DNA of 46,481 nucleotides from CAZABG01 sp964460985 (GTDB lineage: Bacteria; Chlamydiota; Chlamydiia; Chlamydiales; Parachlamydiaceae), in assembly GCA_964460985.1 (NCBI GenBank), contig CAYWQX010000013.1, positions 1-46,481 of the forward strand, read 5' to 3'. Below, one piece after another: positions 24,968 to 33,358 of this stretch (position 1 is the stretch's first letter; each line of letters opens with the position of its first letter). The translations under genes were made by a program, and so were the position numbers. Under the pieces are notes generated by a model. The model searched no databases. It saw only the letters and a program-made list of their open reading frames with translations, and was not told where the DNA came from.

Positions 24968-25693
24968 TTATTCCCCAAAGGATTTAGGCAATACATCTAG
25001 TCTACGAAAAATTTCCTCAAAACCCCTCTTATATTCAGAAATAACCCTATTTTCAACTCCTGGAATCTCCCAAGGAATAATCTCTTGTTCGGTAATTTCA
25101 TCTAAGTAATTCACTACAATGAGTTTAAAATCTGTATGAGGAAAATAGTGGGTTAGTACTGCATGTAAATCAATAGCTTCATTTTTAGTAATTTTCTTCG
25201 GCCACTCGTAAGGCTTAGAGGAGTTATAGGCCATCCGGATAAAATAAACTTTTCCCCTGTATTTTCGAAGGCTTCTAAACCTTTCTATTCGTATTAGATA
25301 TTTTTCCTTAATTGAGGGAATATAATTTCGCCAATTTGTATAGAGAACAGATCCCTCTTGATGAGGTCCGATCGTCGGAAAATCGTGTCTAAACTCAATA
25401 TGATAAAGTGTATTTACGACGACGAAAGGCAAGAAGGGATGAACTTCTAGATTTTTTTCCTCTAAAAAGCCTTCAAAATCATTTAAAAGAACCTGGCAAA
25501 AACCTTTCGAGTCATTAGTGAACATCCAGTCGAATGGGAAAGCGGCTTGTCTCACCTCAAAATAGCTCATGTAGGCAGCCGGGGCACAGTGACACCCCAG
25601 ACTTACTACGAGGGGTTGATGGCTATCCTCTAATTCCTCGCCTGCAAATAAAGAGGAGATTATCCAAAGCATAGAAATTATTTTTACAAACAT
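24968..25693 (-). CDS. Exported DUF1796 putative papain-like cysteine peptidase
   Basis: The precursor is 241 aa with a Sec signal (about 1-17, cleavage after SLFA). The mature part starts with VSLGCHCAPA and the AFPFDWMFTND block that defines DUF1796. This family is annotated elsewhere as putative papain-like cysteine peptidases, on the basis of conserved Cys, His and Asp. Its proteolytic activity is not proven, and it often occurs beside glycosyltransferases. A signal peptide suggests export. AGGAC just before the ATG is a weak ribosome site. A 178-bp gap (25694-25871) separates it from the next gene. Confidence 0.75.
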   Translation of the reverse strand: MFVKIISMLWIISSLFAGEELEDSHQPLVVSLGCHCAPAAYMSYFEVRQAAFPFDWMFTNDSKGFCQVLLNDFEGFLEEKNLEVHPFLPFVVVNTLYHIEFRHDFPTIGPHQEGSVLYTNWRNYIPSIKEKYLIRIERFRSLRKYRGKVYFIRMAYNSSKPYEWPKKITKNEAIDLHAVLTHYFPHTDFKLIVVNYLDEITEQEIIPWEIPGVENRVISEYKRGFEEIFRRLDVLPKSFGE

Positions 25694-25871
25694 GTCCTAT
25701 CTGTAAAAGAACCCTTATTCCTTGACAACTATTTCCATGAAAACTAACAATATGCCGCCGGTATGGACGACGAGCTATTTTTTGGTTTTCTCAAAGAATC
25801 TGAAAAAAAATACTCGCTCTTTTACAAGAAATAGCTCTCCAAAACCACCTTAAAAACATACCTATCCAATA

Positions 25872-26261
25872 ATGATGAAAAAAAATATTGCAGAAGAATG
25901 CGCTAAACTTTCAGCCGAAGAAAAAATCACCTTTCCTGAGGTTGTGCAAAAACTAAATGAAGCAGGCTTTGAAGGGTATATCGCAAACCTTCTATCGTCT
26001 ACTAAAACCTTTTTCTTAGGTGCAGAAACATATAACCTGCCCATTTCCATCCATCATCCTTCAAGCATTCCTCCTGCCCTGGATCAGCCTCGAGTGGTTC
26101 AAGCCATTCGCAAAATCCAATCGGGAGAAATTAAATACCAACAATTCTTGACAGACATCATGCAAGCAGGCTCAGCTTTCTATATCGTTTTTATCCAGGG
26201 GAAAAAAGTCGTTTATTACGGAAGAAACGGCGATTGTCATATAGAACATTTTCCTCGTTAA
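25872..26261 (+). CDS. DUF1398 (YbcV-like) protein
   Basis: This 129-aa small cytoplasmic protein matches the DUF1398 pattern. It has an N-terminal helical segment (KLSAEEKITFPEVVQKL), a Gly-Phe-Glu-Gly-Tyr motif, and a central IRKIQSGEIKYQQFL. The C-terminal sheet includes IVFIQGKKVVYYGRNGD, equivalent to the family's tYyG-x-dG ending. The biochemical role is unknown. Tandem ATGs occur at 25872 and 25875 with no clear Shine-Dalgarno. It overlaps the convergent methyltransferase gene by 4 bp. Confidence 0.75.
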   Translation: MMKKNIAEECAKLSAEEKITFPEVVQKLNEAGFEGYIANLLSSTKTFFLGAETYNLPISIHHPSSIPPALDQPRVVQAIRKIQSGEIKYQQFLTDIMQAGSAFYIVFIQGKKVVYYGRNGDCHIEHFPR

Positions 26262-26995
26262 AGGAGACTCTTTGCGATAATTAAAATTCTCTCCGAACTC
26301 GCTTTGCTGAATTTAGAGCCCTCTATGCTCATTTGCTTTACGATTTTAAACCCTTTTTGAGAGAGAATCTTCTTTAGTTGAGCCGCCGAATAAATTTGGA
26401 GAGTTTGGAGGCTTGTACAAGGCCGGCTTCGCCCTTTAGAGAAAGAGGTTGTATATGAAGCAAGAATACCCTCTTGGCTAACCGTACTATATTGGATCAC
26501 CCGTTCGCCCTCGGGGTTTAACCAATCGATCGTAAGTTGCGTGATATGATCGTCTTTTAAAAGATAATCGAGGTTAAAAATATCAAAGATATAATAACCC
26601 CCCGGATGGAGATTGCCCTTCACGTTCAGAAGGGCTTTCTCAAAGTCTTTTTGAGTGAGATGCCCGATCGCGTTAAAAATAGTGATAACGGCATCAAATG
26701 GGCCCACCTTGACTTTACGCATATCGCCTTTAATAAAATCGGCCTGCCCTTTAGCTCTCGCATAAGTGAGCATTTTCTCATTGATATCTGAGCCTACCAC
26801 TTTAAAACCCTTTTTCTTCAGCCAAAATACTTGCGAGCCGGTACCGCATGTCATATCAAGGACCGTTTTAACCTTTAAAGCCTTTAGCTCCTTTTCTAAG
26901 AGCTGATTCATCAAGGCTGATTTTTTTTCGTTAAACGAATCGTAAGTATCGGCCTCATCGTCATAATGATGAGCGCTCGCTGTTTTATGTTTCAT
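26258..26995 (-). CDS. Class I SAM-dependent methyltransferase
   Basis: The 245-aa cytoplasmic protein has motif I VLDMTCGTGSQ (about 44-54), the acidic end of strand 2 (VVGSDINEKML), motif GDMRKV and post-motif ITIFNAIGHL. This is the methyltransferase 11/25 type, usually acting on small molecules. The substrate is unknown. It shares an ATGA overlap with the upstream GNAT gene (26992-26995), forming a two-gene operon. Confidence 0.88.
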   Translation of the reverse strand: MKHKTASAHHYDDEADTYDSFNEKKSALMNQLLEKELKALKVKTVLDMTCGTGSQVFWLKKKGFKVVGSDINEKMLTYARAKGQADFIKGDMRKVKVGPFDAVITIFNAIGHLTQKDFEKALLNVKGNLHPGGYYIFDIFNLDYLLKDDHITQLTIDWLNPEGERVIQYSTVSQEGILASYTTSFSKGRSRPCTSLQTLQIYSAAQLKKILSQKGFKIVKQMSIEGSKFSKASSERILIIAKSLL

Positions 26996-27480
26996 AATCT
27001 TCTCATAGCCTCTTTAACTAACTGTACAGGCTGACTGTCGTGGATGAACGTAGCGCCAATTCTTTTATAAAATTCGATAGACTCTTTGTTCCAGGAAAAA
27101 ACCATCCAGTCCATTCTAAAACACCCTTTTTTAAGGGCAATCTGCGAAAGCTTTTTTATAAGAGCCGTTCCAATCCCTCTTCTTCTAAAGGGATCTTTCA
27201 CATAAAGATCATCCAGATACAGAATCGGCAGTCCCTGGTTAGAGGAAAAGGTGATGAAATAAAGAGCATAGCCTACGATCTGACCTTCGCACTCTGCAAA
27301 CTCCACTTTGTACAAATCGCGAAACTTAACTAAGTTTTCCTCTCTTAACAACAATTTTGAGAGATCTTTTCTTTCATAGAGTGCAAGCTCCCTGATCAGG
27401 TCATATAAAATGTTTTCCTCCCCCTCAAGGGCTTCTCTAATCGTAAAAGTCTTTTCCAACGCTTCCAATTTTTCCCCCAT
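26992..27480 (-). CDS. GNAT-family N-acetyltransferase (diamine/spermidine acetyltransferase-like)
   Basis: The 162-aa protein has a GNAT core. It includes the acetyl-CoA pyrophosphate-binding loop RRRGIGTAL after YLDDLYVKDPF, the upstream GYALYFITFSS strand, and the C-terminal FYKRIGA. The order YLDDLYV...RRRGIG with DWMVFSWN resembles the SSAT/diamine acetyltransferase branch, so polyamines or thialysine-like amines are plausible substrates. It is the first gene of an operon with the methyltransferase (ATGA overlap). It is divergent from the SPFH pair. Confidence 0.85.
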   Translation of the reverse strand: MGEKLEALEKTFTIREALEGEENILYDLIRELALYERKDLSKLLLREENLVKFRDLYKVEFAECEGQIVGYALYFITFSSNQGLPILYLDDLYVKDPFRRRGIGTALIKKLSQIALKKGCFRMDWMVFSWNKESIEFYKRIGATFIHDSQPVQLVKEAMRRL

Positions 27481-27554
27481 TTATTGCTAGATGATACAGC
27501 TTGGAAGCAATGTCATACAAAAAAAATCAGATGATAGAAGAAACCATAAAAGGC

Positions 27555-27582
27555 ATTGACACCTTCTAATTTAGTTTTATAA
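27555..27582 (+). promoter_or_regulatory. Consensus sigma-70-type promoter of the SPFH pair
   Basis: TTGACA at 27555-27560 and TATAAT at 27577-27582 are both perfect, with a 16-bp spacer. The expected transcript starts near 27589-27590. An AGGAGG at 27602-27607 lies 5 nt before the ATG at 27613. This is the clearest promoter in the window. Confidence 0.88.
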
Positions 27583-27612
27583 TCGAAAAGCGGCCTATCA
27601 AAGGAGGATTAA

Positions 27613-28500
27613 ATGATCGGTGGATTGATTCAGGATCGAATTAATCGAACGCTGGCCCGCGAGAATGAAATCCTTGCTCAAAATATTATCCATCGGATTT
27701 CTGAACTCTCCTGTTGTCTTTTATGTTGCGGAGAGGGGGAGGAACAACGCTTTAACCTCATTCCCGGATGGGATGTGATTGTTCTTCGTTACGGAATTCC
27801 TTCAGAAATAGTACGTAGACCCGGTCTCTATATGTACTACAACGCCACTTTGAAATGGGTTGACGTTCAAGGTTATTATAAAACAATGGATAACCTGAAA
27901 GTCAACGACTCGCAAGGTTTTCCCCTTAAGGTAGATATCACCTACGGCTATCAGGTGGTCGATGCGATTGCAGCCACTTACACATGCACTCACTGTGATT
28001 ACACTCATTTTTTGCAAGAACAAGCCAAATCGGCAATGATCCAAGTGGCCTCACAATTTCCCTACGACAGTGAAGAAAAGAAAAGAGGTATTCTTCGAGT
28101 AAATGACCCAGCGATTGAAGAAAAGCTAAAGAAGCTTTTGCAGGAGTTCGTGAAGGTAGTCGGAGTGCGGATCAACTATTTTCAAATCAGGCAGATTCAA
28201 TATGATGAAGCTTTCAAGCACTTCTTCTTAGAAAGACAGCGAGCTCAAGCCTTTATTCTTGCACGTGGAGCCCTATTGGATGCCTCCATGGGAGTGGTTG
28301 AAAAAACCATTCAATCTATTGAAAAACAAGGCAGAATGCTTACTCACGATCAAAAAGTGGAGTTAGCCATGCGTCTCACCCTTATAAATTGCAAACCTGG
28401 AATGGAATTAAAGTTGGTACAAGGGTCAGAAATACCCGCCTATTTAATCCCCTCCGAAGAAGACCCTATCAGAGTCAAAACCACTAACGAAGAGAGTTGA
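27613..28500 (+). CDS. SPFH/Band 7 (stomatin-like) protein A
   Basis: The 295-aa protein has an SPFH-like domain at about 45-210. A GWDVIVLRYG entry strand leads to RRPGLYMYY, the TMDNLKVNDSQGFPLKVDITYGYQV core and the GVRINYFQIRQIQ end strand. A helical C-terminus follows. A cysteine-rich hydrophobic stretch (SCCLLCC, about 33-39) lies where stomatins insert into or are lipidated at the membrane. The GVxI and DNLKV motifs match the family pattern. SPFH proteins form large membrane-bound rings or cages that organise microdomains. It has a consensus promoter and strong Shine-Dalgarno. Its paralogue starts 2 bp after the stop. Confidence 0.82.
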   Translation: MIGGLIQDRINRTLARENEILAQNIIHRISELSCCLLCCGEGEEQRFNLIPGWDVIVLRYGIPSEIVRRPGLYMYYNATLKWVDVQGYYKTMDNLKVNDSQGFPLKVDITYGYQVVDAIAATYTCTHCDYTHFLQEQAKSAMIQVASQFPYDSEEKKRGILRVNDPAIEEKLKKLLQEFVKVVGVRINYFQIRQIQYDEAFKHFFLERQRAQAFILARGALLDASMGVVEKTIQSIEKQGRMLTHDQKVELAMRLTLINCKPGMELKLVQGSEIPAYLIPSEEDPIRVKTTNEES

Positions 28501-28502
28501 TA

Positions 28503-29438
28503 ATGGCAGTTCCCCTACTACGTGGCATGGGCCAAGGAGCCTACGTGCCTCATGATCATGGCGTCGATCCTTTTGATAATTTCCTTGAAACTGAACGGGT
28601 CGATGAAGAGAGGGAAATTCCTACTTCGGTTGCCTGTATTTCCAATCTGGCTTGCTGCCTCTTTTTTCCTATCTATGCCTTTTGCATGGTTCGAAAAGTA
28701 AAATTGATGCACGACTCCGTCGTGTACCGCTGCGGCATTCCCCATCAAATTTTAAGAAGACCGGGCCCCCACTGCATCAATCCGGCTTGTACTGAAATTG
28801 TCGATGAAGACTTGCGGCTTCGCCAAGTTACCATCAAATCGATGATCTCGAATGATTCAAAGGGAAATCCCATCCTTGTGAGTGCTCAGCTCGACTACCG
28901 GATTACCAATTCGCTCGTCACTCAAAGTGCTTTTACAGATATTAGGGATTTCATGCATGCGCAAGCCATGTCCGCCCTTAATAGTGTTTGCACTCGCTAT
29001 CCCTATGATGCGGATGACTCTGCTGCTATCTGTCTACACCGCAATGTGGATAAGATCGCAGAAAAAATGAAAGAGGAACTTCAAGCGCTTGTAAGAAACG
29101 CGGGGATCCATATTCAATTTTTCCGTCTCGAAAGTATCGGATTCGATAGAGAAATGGCGCCTGCCCTCTTAGCACGCCAGGAAGCGTATGCCAAATTGAT
29201 CGCAAGAACCATTGTTGTAGAAGGGGTTATCGGGCTCATTCAGGATAAAATCCAAAAACTGAACGCCCTCGGCATCAAAATGACTCCCGATCAGCATGCC
29301 ACCTTTGTGCAAAACCTGACCTACCTTATGGTACACCAAGACAAAGTGAACCTCACCCTCGTTCACGGAGTCCCAACTCCCGCCGACCCCGACTCTAAAG
29401 GCAAAGAGCGCGACCTGGTCGACCTTCGGAAAACCTAA
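28503..29438 (+). CDS. SPFH/Band 7 (stomatin-like) protein B
   Basis: The protein is 311 aa from the ATG at 28503, preceded by GAGAG. An upstream in-frame TTG at 28497 is less likely. It is a clear paralogue of the gene before it. It has ACCLFFPIYAFC (hydrophobic, Cys-rich, about 50-60), VVYRCGIPHQILRRPGPH, the ISNDSKGNPILVSAQLDYRI core, and a matching C-terminal helix (LARQEAYAKLIARTIVV). The extra N-terminal 40 residues are polar. The pair probably form a hetero-oligomer on a membrane. A strong terminator follows the stop. Confidence 0.82.
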   Translation: MAVPLLRGMGQGAYVPHDHGVDPFDNFLETERVDEEREIPTSVACISNLACCLFFPIYAFCMVRKVKLMHDSVVYRCGIPHQILRRPGPHCINPACTEIVDEDLRLRQVTIKSMISNDSKGNPILVSAQLDYRITNSLVTQSAFTDIRDFMHAQAMSALNSVCTRYPYDADDSAAICLHRNVDKIAEKMKEELQALVRNAGIHIQFFRLESIGFDREMAPALLARQEAYAKLIARTIVVEGVIGLIQDKIQKLNALGIKMTPDQHATFVQNLTYLMVHQDKVNLTLVHGVPTPADPDSKGKERDLVDLRKT

Positions 29439-29448
29439 ATTCCCCCAA

Positions 29449-29473
29449 AAAGGCAAGGGTCCCCCTTGCCTTT
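29449..29473. terminator. Bidirectional rho-independent terminator
   Basis: An 11-bp perfect stem (AAAGGCAAGGG at 29449-29459, CCCTTGCCTTT at 29463-29473) encloses a 3-nt loop between the SPFH operon and the oppositely oriented tRNA. Read on the minus strand the stem runs into a six-T tract, so it should stop tRNA transcription well. On the plus strand only a short T-run is available. Confidence 0.85.
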
Positions 29474-29480
29474 CTCAGAT

Positions 29481-29553
<73 letters not shown>

Positions 29554-29558
29554 GAAGA

Positions 29559-29578
29559 TGGCATACGGTAGTATGCCA
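29559..29578. other. Perfect hairpin between HAD gene stop and tRNA 5' end
   Basis: TGGCATAC (29559-29566) and GTATGCCA (29571-29578) form an 8-bp stem with a 4-nt loop. It sits in the 35-bp gap between the DUF2608 gene and tRNA-Thr. It could be a processing signal in a joint transcript or a weak terminator without a T-run. Confidence 0.5.
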
Positions 29579-29588
29579 GATAAGGGGG

Positions 29589-30353
29589 TTAGTGAGCAAT
29601 GGCTTGGGCAGCCTCTTCGTCGGAGAGGATGCGGCCGAAGGCTTTAAACTGGACGTCTGCGATGGCGCGGTTGAAATTTTGAACCGTGGAGTCGGTGTAG
29701 CCGTAGCGGAGGCAGGTGGTCGGGATATTGTGTTCCGAGCAGGAGGCTTCCATTTCGTGGAGGCAGTGCAGTTTATCGTCGATAAAAAGGACTTGAGAGG
29801 GGTGGTAGTTGATCAGGGAGAGGAGTTTGAAGAGCGCTTTTCCTTTATGGGTGCCCGAACAAAAGAGGATCCCCGAACGGAAGATGACCCCTTGTCCATT
29901 GTGGAAGAAGATTTCTTCGGTGGTGGGGGCGTTGCGTGAAAAGTCGATCGAGATCGTATTCAGCTGTTCGACGGTGCGGTGGGAGAGGCCGAGGCCACGT
30001 GCCGTTAAGCCAAGGATTGTATAGCCTTCATTTTGCAGCTGTTCGATGACGGAGGCAGTATGAGGTTGGACCGGCTTTACCTTGGTAATGTTTTGGATGG
30101 CTGTCCACTCTTTAAGCGCTTTATCGAAGGCATCTCGTTTAGAGAGGCCGATAGAGTCGTAGTACTTTATTTGGTGGGAGAACCACTGATCTGACCCAAG
30201 CGTTTGGACAGGCTCCATCACGGTATTATCTAAGTCAAAGATAATAAGGGTTGTGGGTTTGGCAAAGCCCAAAACATCCGAAATTTCATTCGTTTGAATG
30301 ATTTCGGCAGTCAAGGTAGAAAAAAGTACTAAAAGAGTAAAAATGAAGTGCAT
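29589..30353 (-). CDS. Exported DUF2608 HAD-like phosphatase
   Basis: The precursor is 254 aa with a Sec signal peptide (about 1-16, cleavage after TLTA). HAD motif I is FDLDNT with Asp40 and Asp42, motif II is TARG, a Lys follows in THKGKAL, and motif III is FIDDK. This matches DUF2608, an HAD subgroup found in intracellular bacteria such as Legionella and chlamydiae, presumed to be exported phosphatases. The substrate is unknown. The gene lies just upstream of tRNA-Thr on the same strand. Confidence 0.85.
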   Translation of the reverse strand: MHFIFTLLVLFSTLTAEIIQTNEISDVLGFAKPTTLIIFDLDNTVMEPVQTLGSDQWFSHQIKYYDSIGLSKRDAFDKALKEWTAIQNITKVKPVQPHTASVIEQLQNEGYTILGLTARGLGLSHRTVEQLNTISIDFSRNAPTTEEIFFHNGQGVIFRSGILFCSGTHKGKALFKLLSLINYHPSQVLFIDDKLHCLHEMEASCSEHNIPTTCLRYGYTDSTVQNFNRAIADVQFKAFGRILSDEEAAQAIAH

Positions 30354-30431
30354 AGGATTCCATCCAAAAGTTTTTCCCGAACATTTTTTCTATGAATAGT
30401 AATTAACTTCAAGATGAATTATTTTTGAGGC

Positions 30432-31520
30432 ATGCAAGTTCCATCTCTTCAAAACTTGTGTATTAGAGTTATTTCAGCGAATTTTCCGGGTTATAAAAGT
30501 TTTAGCGGAGTGCCCGCCGATTTGCAGCAAAAAATCGGAGCTCTTTCTGTTACTCTTTTCAATCCCGAAAGGCATCCCTCGATTTTGAAGTCCCTGCCTC
30601 TTATTTCTACGTGGGAAATCGATTCGAATAATCCTTTTTATCTCCATTCCGTATTGCAATCTCTCTCCTCACTTACACGCTTGAAAGTTGAATGTTCTCA
30701 TACTCTTCCCGTTTCACAGCCTGTAATTCCATTCACCTCCCTTCAAATGCTCACATTTAGAAATGTACAGCTAAGCTCTCTTCACTTCAGCCACATGAAA
30801 AACCTGTGGAAACTAACCCTTCATGAATGCCCTCGTTTAACCTGTTTGATTCAGAATTTGAATACCCTTCATTTATCGCATCTAAATCTGGACGATAATA
30901 CTTTAACCAAAGCGGGGGGAGTCGATTTAGCCAATTATCTCAAGAAAGCGACTGAACTTAAGTTTTTGTCTTTAAGAGGCTGTGATTTATTTAGAGTGAA
31001 TATGATGCAGGTCGTAGCTTCTTTACCTGAGTTAAAAGTCCTTCATCTTGATAACGCTAAAATCAATCCTTCGATGTATAAATTTATCTGCTCCAAACTT
31101 CTCTCCCACAATTTTCTACAAGTGTTAGGACTGTCCCGTCTAAATATGGGAAGACTTGTGGTAGCGGAGATTACCGAGCAGCTGATTCAGAATACGACTC
31201 TTCTCTATTTGAATCTAAACAGTAACGGTTTTACCATCAGAGCTATTGTAGAAATCATACAATCTCTCAAACAAAATAGCACCCTTCAAACACTCGATCT
31301 TTCAGTTGCTGTAAATGGAGGGTATGTAGACAATACCCCATTGATACAAGCTTTAACGATCAAATTGAGATTAAAAAGACTCTACTTAAAACAGGTGGGA
31401 AATACCTCTGAAACAGGAAGAAATTTGCTCGCTGAAGTCGATAAAGTGAATCCCGGTATGGTGATTTTTGATCAAAATCCTGATGACCCTTTAAGATCTC
31501 GCTCCAAATCATTGAGTTAA
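30432..31520 (+). CDS. Leucine-rich-repeat protein, single unit
   Basis: The 362-aa protein lacks a signal peptide. Irregular leucine-rich (RNI-like) repeats of about 24-28 residues fill about 80-340. Examples are LSHLNLDDNTLTKAG, LKFLSLRGCDL and LLYLNLNSNGFTIRAIVEI. The end block LKRLYLKQVGN followed by VNPGMVIF recurs twice in the next gene, so the two are homologous. A GAGG lies only 1 nt before the ATG, an unusually tight spacing. LRR proteins bind other proteins, and in intracellular bacteria they are often injected effectors, but no secretion signal can be read here. Confidence 0.82.
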   Translation: MQVPSLQNLCIRVISANFPGYKSFSGVPADLQQKIGALSVTLFNPERHPSILKSLPLISTWEIDSNNPFYLHSVLQSLSSLTRLKVECSHTLPVSQPVIPFTSLQMLTFRNVQLSSLHFSHMKNLWKLTLHECPRLTCLIQNLNTLHLSHLNLDDNTLTKAGGVDLANYLKKATELKFLSLRGCDLFRVNMMQVVASLPELKVLHLDNAKINPSMYKFICSKLLSHNFLQVLGLSRLNMGRLVVAEITEQLIQNTTLLYLNLNSNGFTIRAIVEIIQSLKQNSTLQTLDLSVAVNGGYVDNTPLIQALTIKLRLKRLYLKQVGNTSETGRNLLAEVDKVNPGMVIFDQNPDDPLRSRSKSLS

Positions 31521-31525
31521 ATTTC

Positions 31526-33358
31526 ATGACAGCTCCTTTACGCGCCTTGGCTCTTTTTGCTAAACGCTCTTCTGATTCACTAGAAGTTTCCTGTTACCCC
31601 CACCCCGAAACAAGAGCCTATCTCCTAAAAGAACTGGATGAAAATAGCCGCCTTCTCTCATTAAAAGTTTCTACGGTGAGCCAAATGGCTGACTCACCGC
31701 ATGTATTTCCGAACCTAAGACAGCTTGAGTTAAAAGGGTTTGTCCTAACCCACTTCAACTTTTCTGATTCTCCCCTCATCTTTCTTTCACTTGTAGGATG
31801 CGCGTTTATTTCGGAGCATTTACATAAATTATGCAGAGTCAAAACCATCACGACTCTTATTCTAGATGAGAACAAATTAACCGAAAGAGGACAACAGGGG
31901 CTTTATCAACTTTTAAGAAGCCTTCCATCCTTAACCAACCTCTCTCTTCAGAATGTCGATTTTAGAGAAGGGGAGAATATGGCTAAGATCGTTAAATGCT
32001 TCACTCGGTTAAAAGATCTTAATTTAACGGGATCCAGGTTTAAGGAAGATTCTGATGATATTGTAGGTAGCCTCACAAGACTTACCCAAATAACTCGTCT
32101 CACGCTTGCAGATCTAGATCTTCAGGATTCCTCTCTTCAATCTTTAGGCGCGCTCATCAACACATCACCCGCTTTAATTGGACTGGATATTTCGGAAAAC
32201 CGATTTTCAATGATCGCAATGGCTATTTTTCTAAGGTCTCTAAAACATAATACAGTCCTTCAAGAACTTAATCTGTCCAAAAATGAAAGCTCTCAAAAAT
32301 CAAATCGAAAGCTCTTCGAAGCGATGATGTCTCCCATTCATCTTAAAAAGCTCAATCTTAAAAATGTTGGCCTAACTTGCCAACAGACGATAGAAGATTT
32401 TGTTAAACTCAATCCTTTTCTTGTTTTAGAGGTAAGTAAGCCCCCGCTTCCACAGGGAAACAAAGCTTTTTCTCTTTACATGAGAAGAAATGGAAACACC
32501 CTTTTTATAGAGTGTTTTTTGCACTACAAGGCAAGAAAGGCTCTTCTTGATGCTATTAATCATTCCTCTCACTTGACTCAATTAGTCGTTAAAACTCATC
32601 AGGAGATGAATGATTTTGATATTCCTTCTAGAAATTTAAGGTTTTTGACTTTGAAGGGGTTTACCCTTATTCATTTTAGTTTTACGAATCTTCCCTTAAC
32701 CTATCTTTCTTTGACGAATTGCTTTTTTCTTTCGGAGCACCTTGGAAAACTCTTGGCATTAACGCATCTTGTAACACTTATTCTCGATGAGAATGAAATC
32801 GATGAGAATGGATCGCATCGTTTAGCCATCTTTTTAGAACACACGAAAACTCTTGAGTATCTTTCTCTTAGGAATGTCGATTTTACGTTAGGAAATCCGC
32901 TTCGAATTATTCGTGCGCTTCCTCAAAGTCTTAACACCTTTAGATTTGACAAAGTAGCGCTCTTACGTGAGCATGAAAGACGGTCGTTCATTTCAACTCT
33001 TTTTAAAAACACTCTCCTAAAAAAGATAAGTATTTCCGGAATGAACTTGAACGATGATAGACTGAATGAAATCTCTAGATTTTTACCTGAAAATAGATCG
33101 CTTAGATCGCTTGTTTTATCCAAGAACAGATTTACCTTAAGAGCGATAAGTCATTTTGTAGGTTTAATTAAAAATATCATAGAACTTGATCTCTCCTCCA
33201 ATGGAAACGGAAGCAAAAAATCGAATACACGGATATTTGAGGGGTTTACTTCTCCTTTGAAATTACAGCGCCTTCATCTCAAAGAGGTCGGCTCCTCCGA
33301 TCCTGTCATCGTGACGAGGTTTAAAGAGGCGCATCCGGAGCTTCATCTAGAAGTTTGA
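31526..33358 (+). CDS. Leucine-rich-repeat protein, internally duplicated
   Basis: The 610-aa protein is made of two homologous halves (about 1-308 and 315-610). Both start with a short beta strand region, then FxLTHFxFxxxPLxxLSL, SEHLxKL, TLILDENxxxxxG and LSLxNVDF. Both end with LKKLNLKNVG or LQRLHLKEVG plus a short VLEV/HLEV tail. Each half corresponds to the whole of the upstream gene, so three copies of one LRR unit lie in a row. It starts 6 nt after the upstream stop with no strong Shine-Dalgarno, implying co-translation. It overlaps the convergent YjbH-like gene by 16 bp. Confidence 0.85.
   Translation: MTAPLRALALFAKRSSDSLEVSCYPHPETRAYLLKELDENSRLLSLKVSTVSQMADSPHVFPNLRQLELKGFVLTHFNFSDSPLIFLSLVGCAFISEHLHKLCRVKTITTLILDENKLTERGQQGLYQLLRSLPSLTNLSLQNVDFREGENMAKIVKCFTRLKDLNLTGSRFKEDSDDIVGSLTRLTQITRLTLADLDLQDSSLQSLGALINTSPALIGLDISENRFSMIAMAIFLRSLKHNTVLQELNLSKNESSQKSNRKLFEAMMSPIHLKKLNLKNVGLTCQQTIEDFVKLNPFLVLEVSKPPLPQGNKAFSLYMRRNGNTLFIECFLHYKARKALLDAINHSSHLTQLVVKTHQEMNDFDIPSRNLRFLTLKGFTLIHFSFTNLPLTYLSLTNCFFLSEHLGKLLALTHLVTLILDENEIDENGSHRLAIFLEHTKTLEYLSLRNVDFTLGNPLRIIRALPQSLNTFRFDKVALLREHERRSFISTLFKNTLLKKISISGMNLNDDRLNEISRFLPENRSLRSLVLSKNRFTLRAISHFVGLIKNIIELDLSSNGNGSKKSNTRIFEGFTSPLKLQRLHLKEVGSSDPVIVTRFKEAHPELHLEV

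Noticed and set aside
25763..25834. 23-codon frame MDDELFFGFLKESEKKYSL... upstream of the DUF1398 gene
   Set aside because: It looks protein-like, but has no ribosome site and is too short to support. It may be a gene remnant. The nearby TTGACA at 25722-25727 lacks a good -10.
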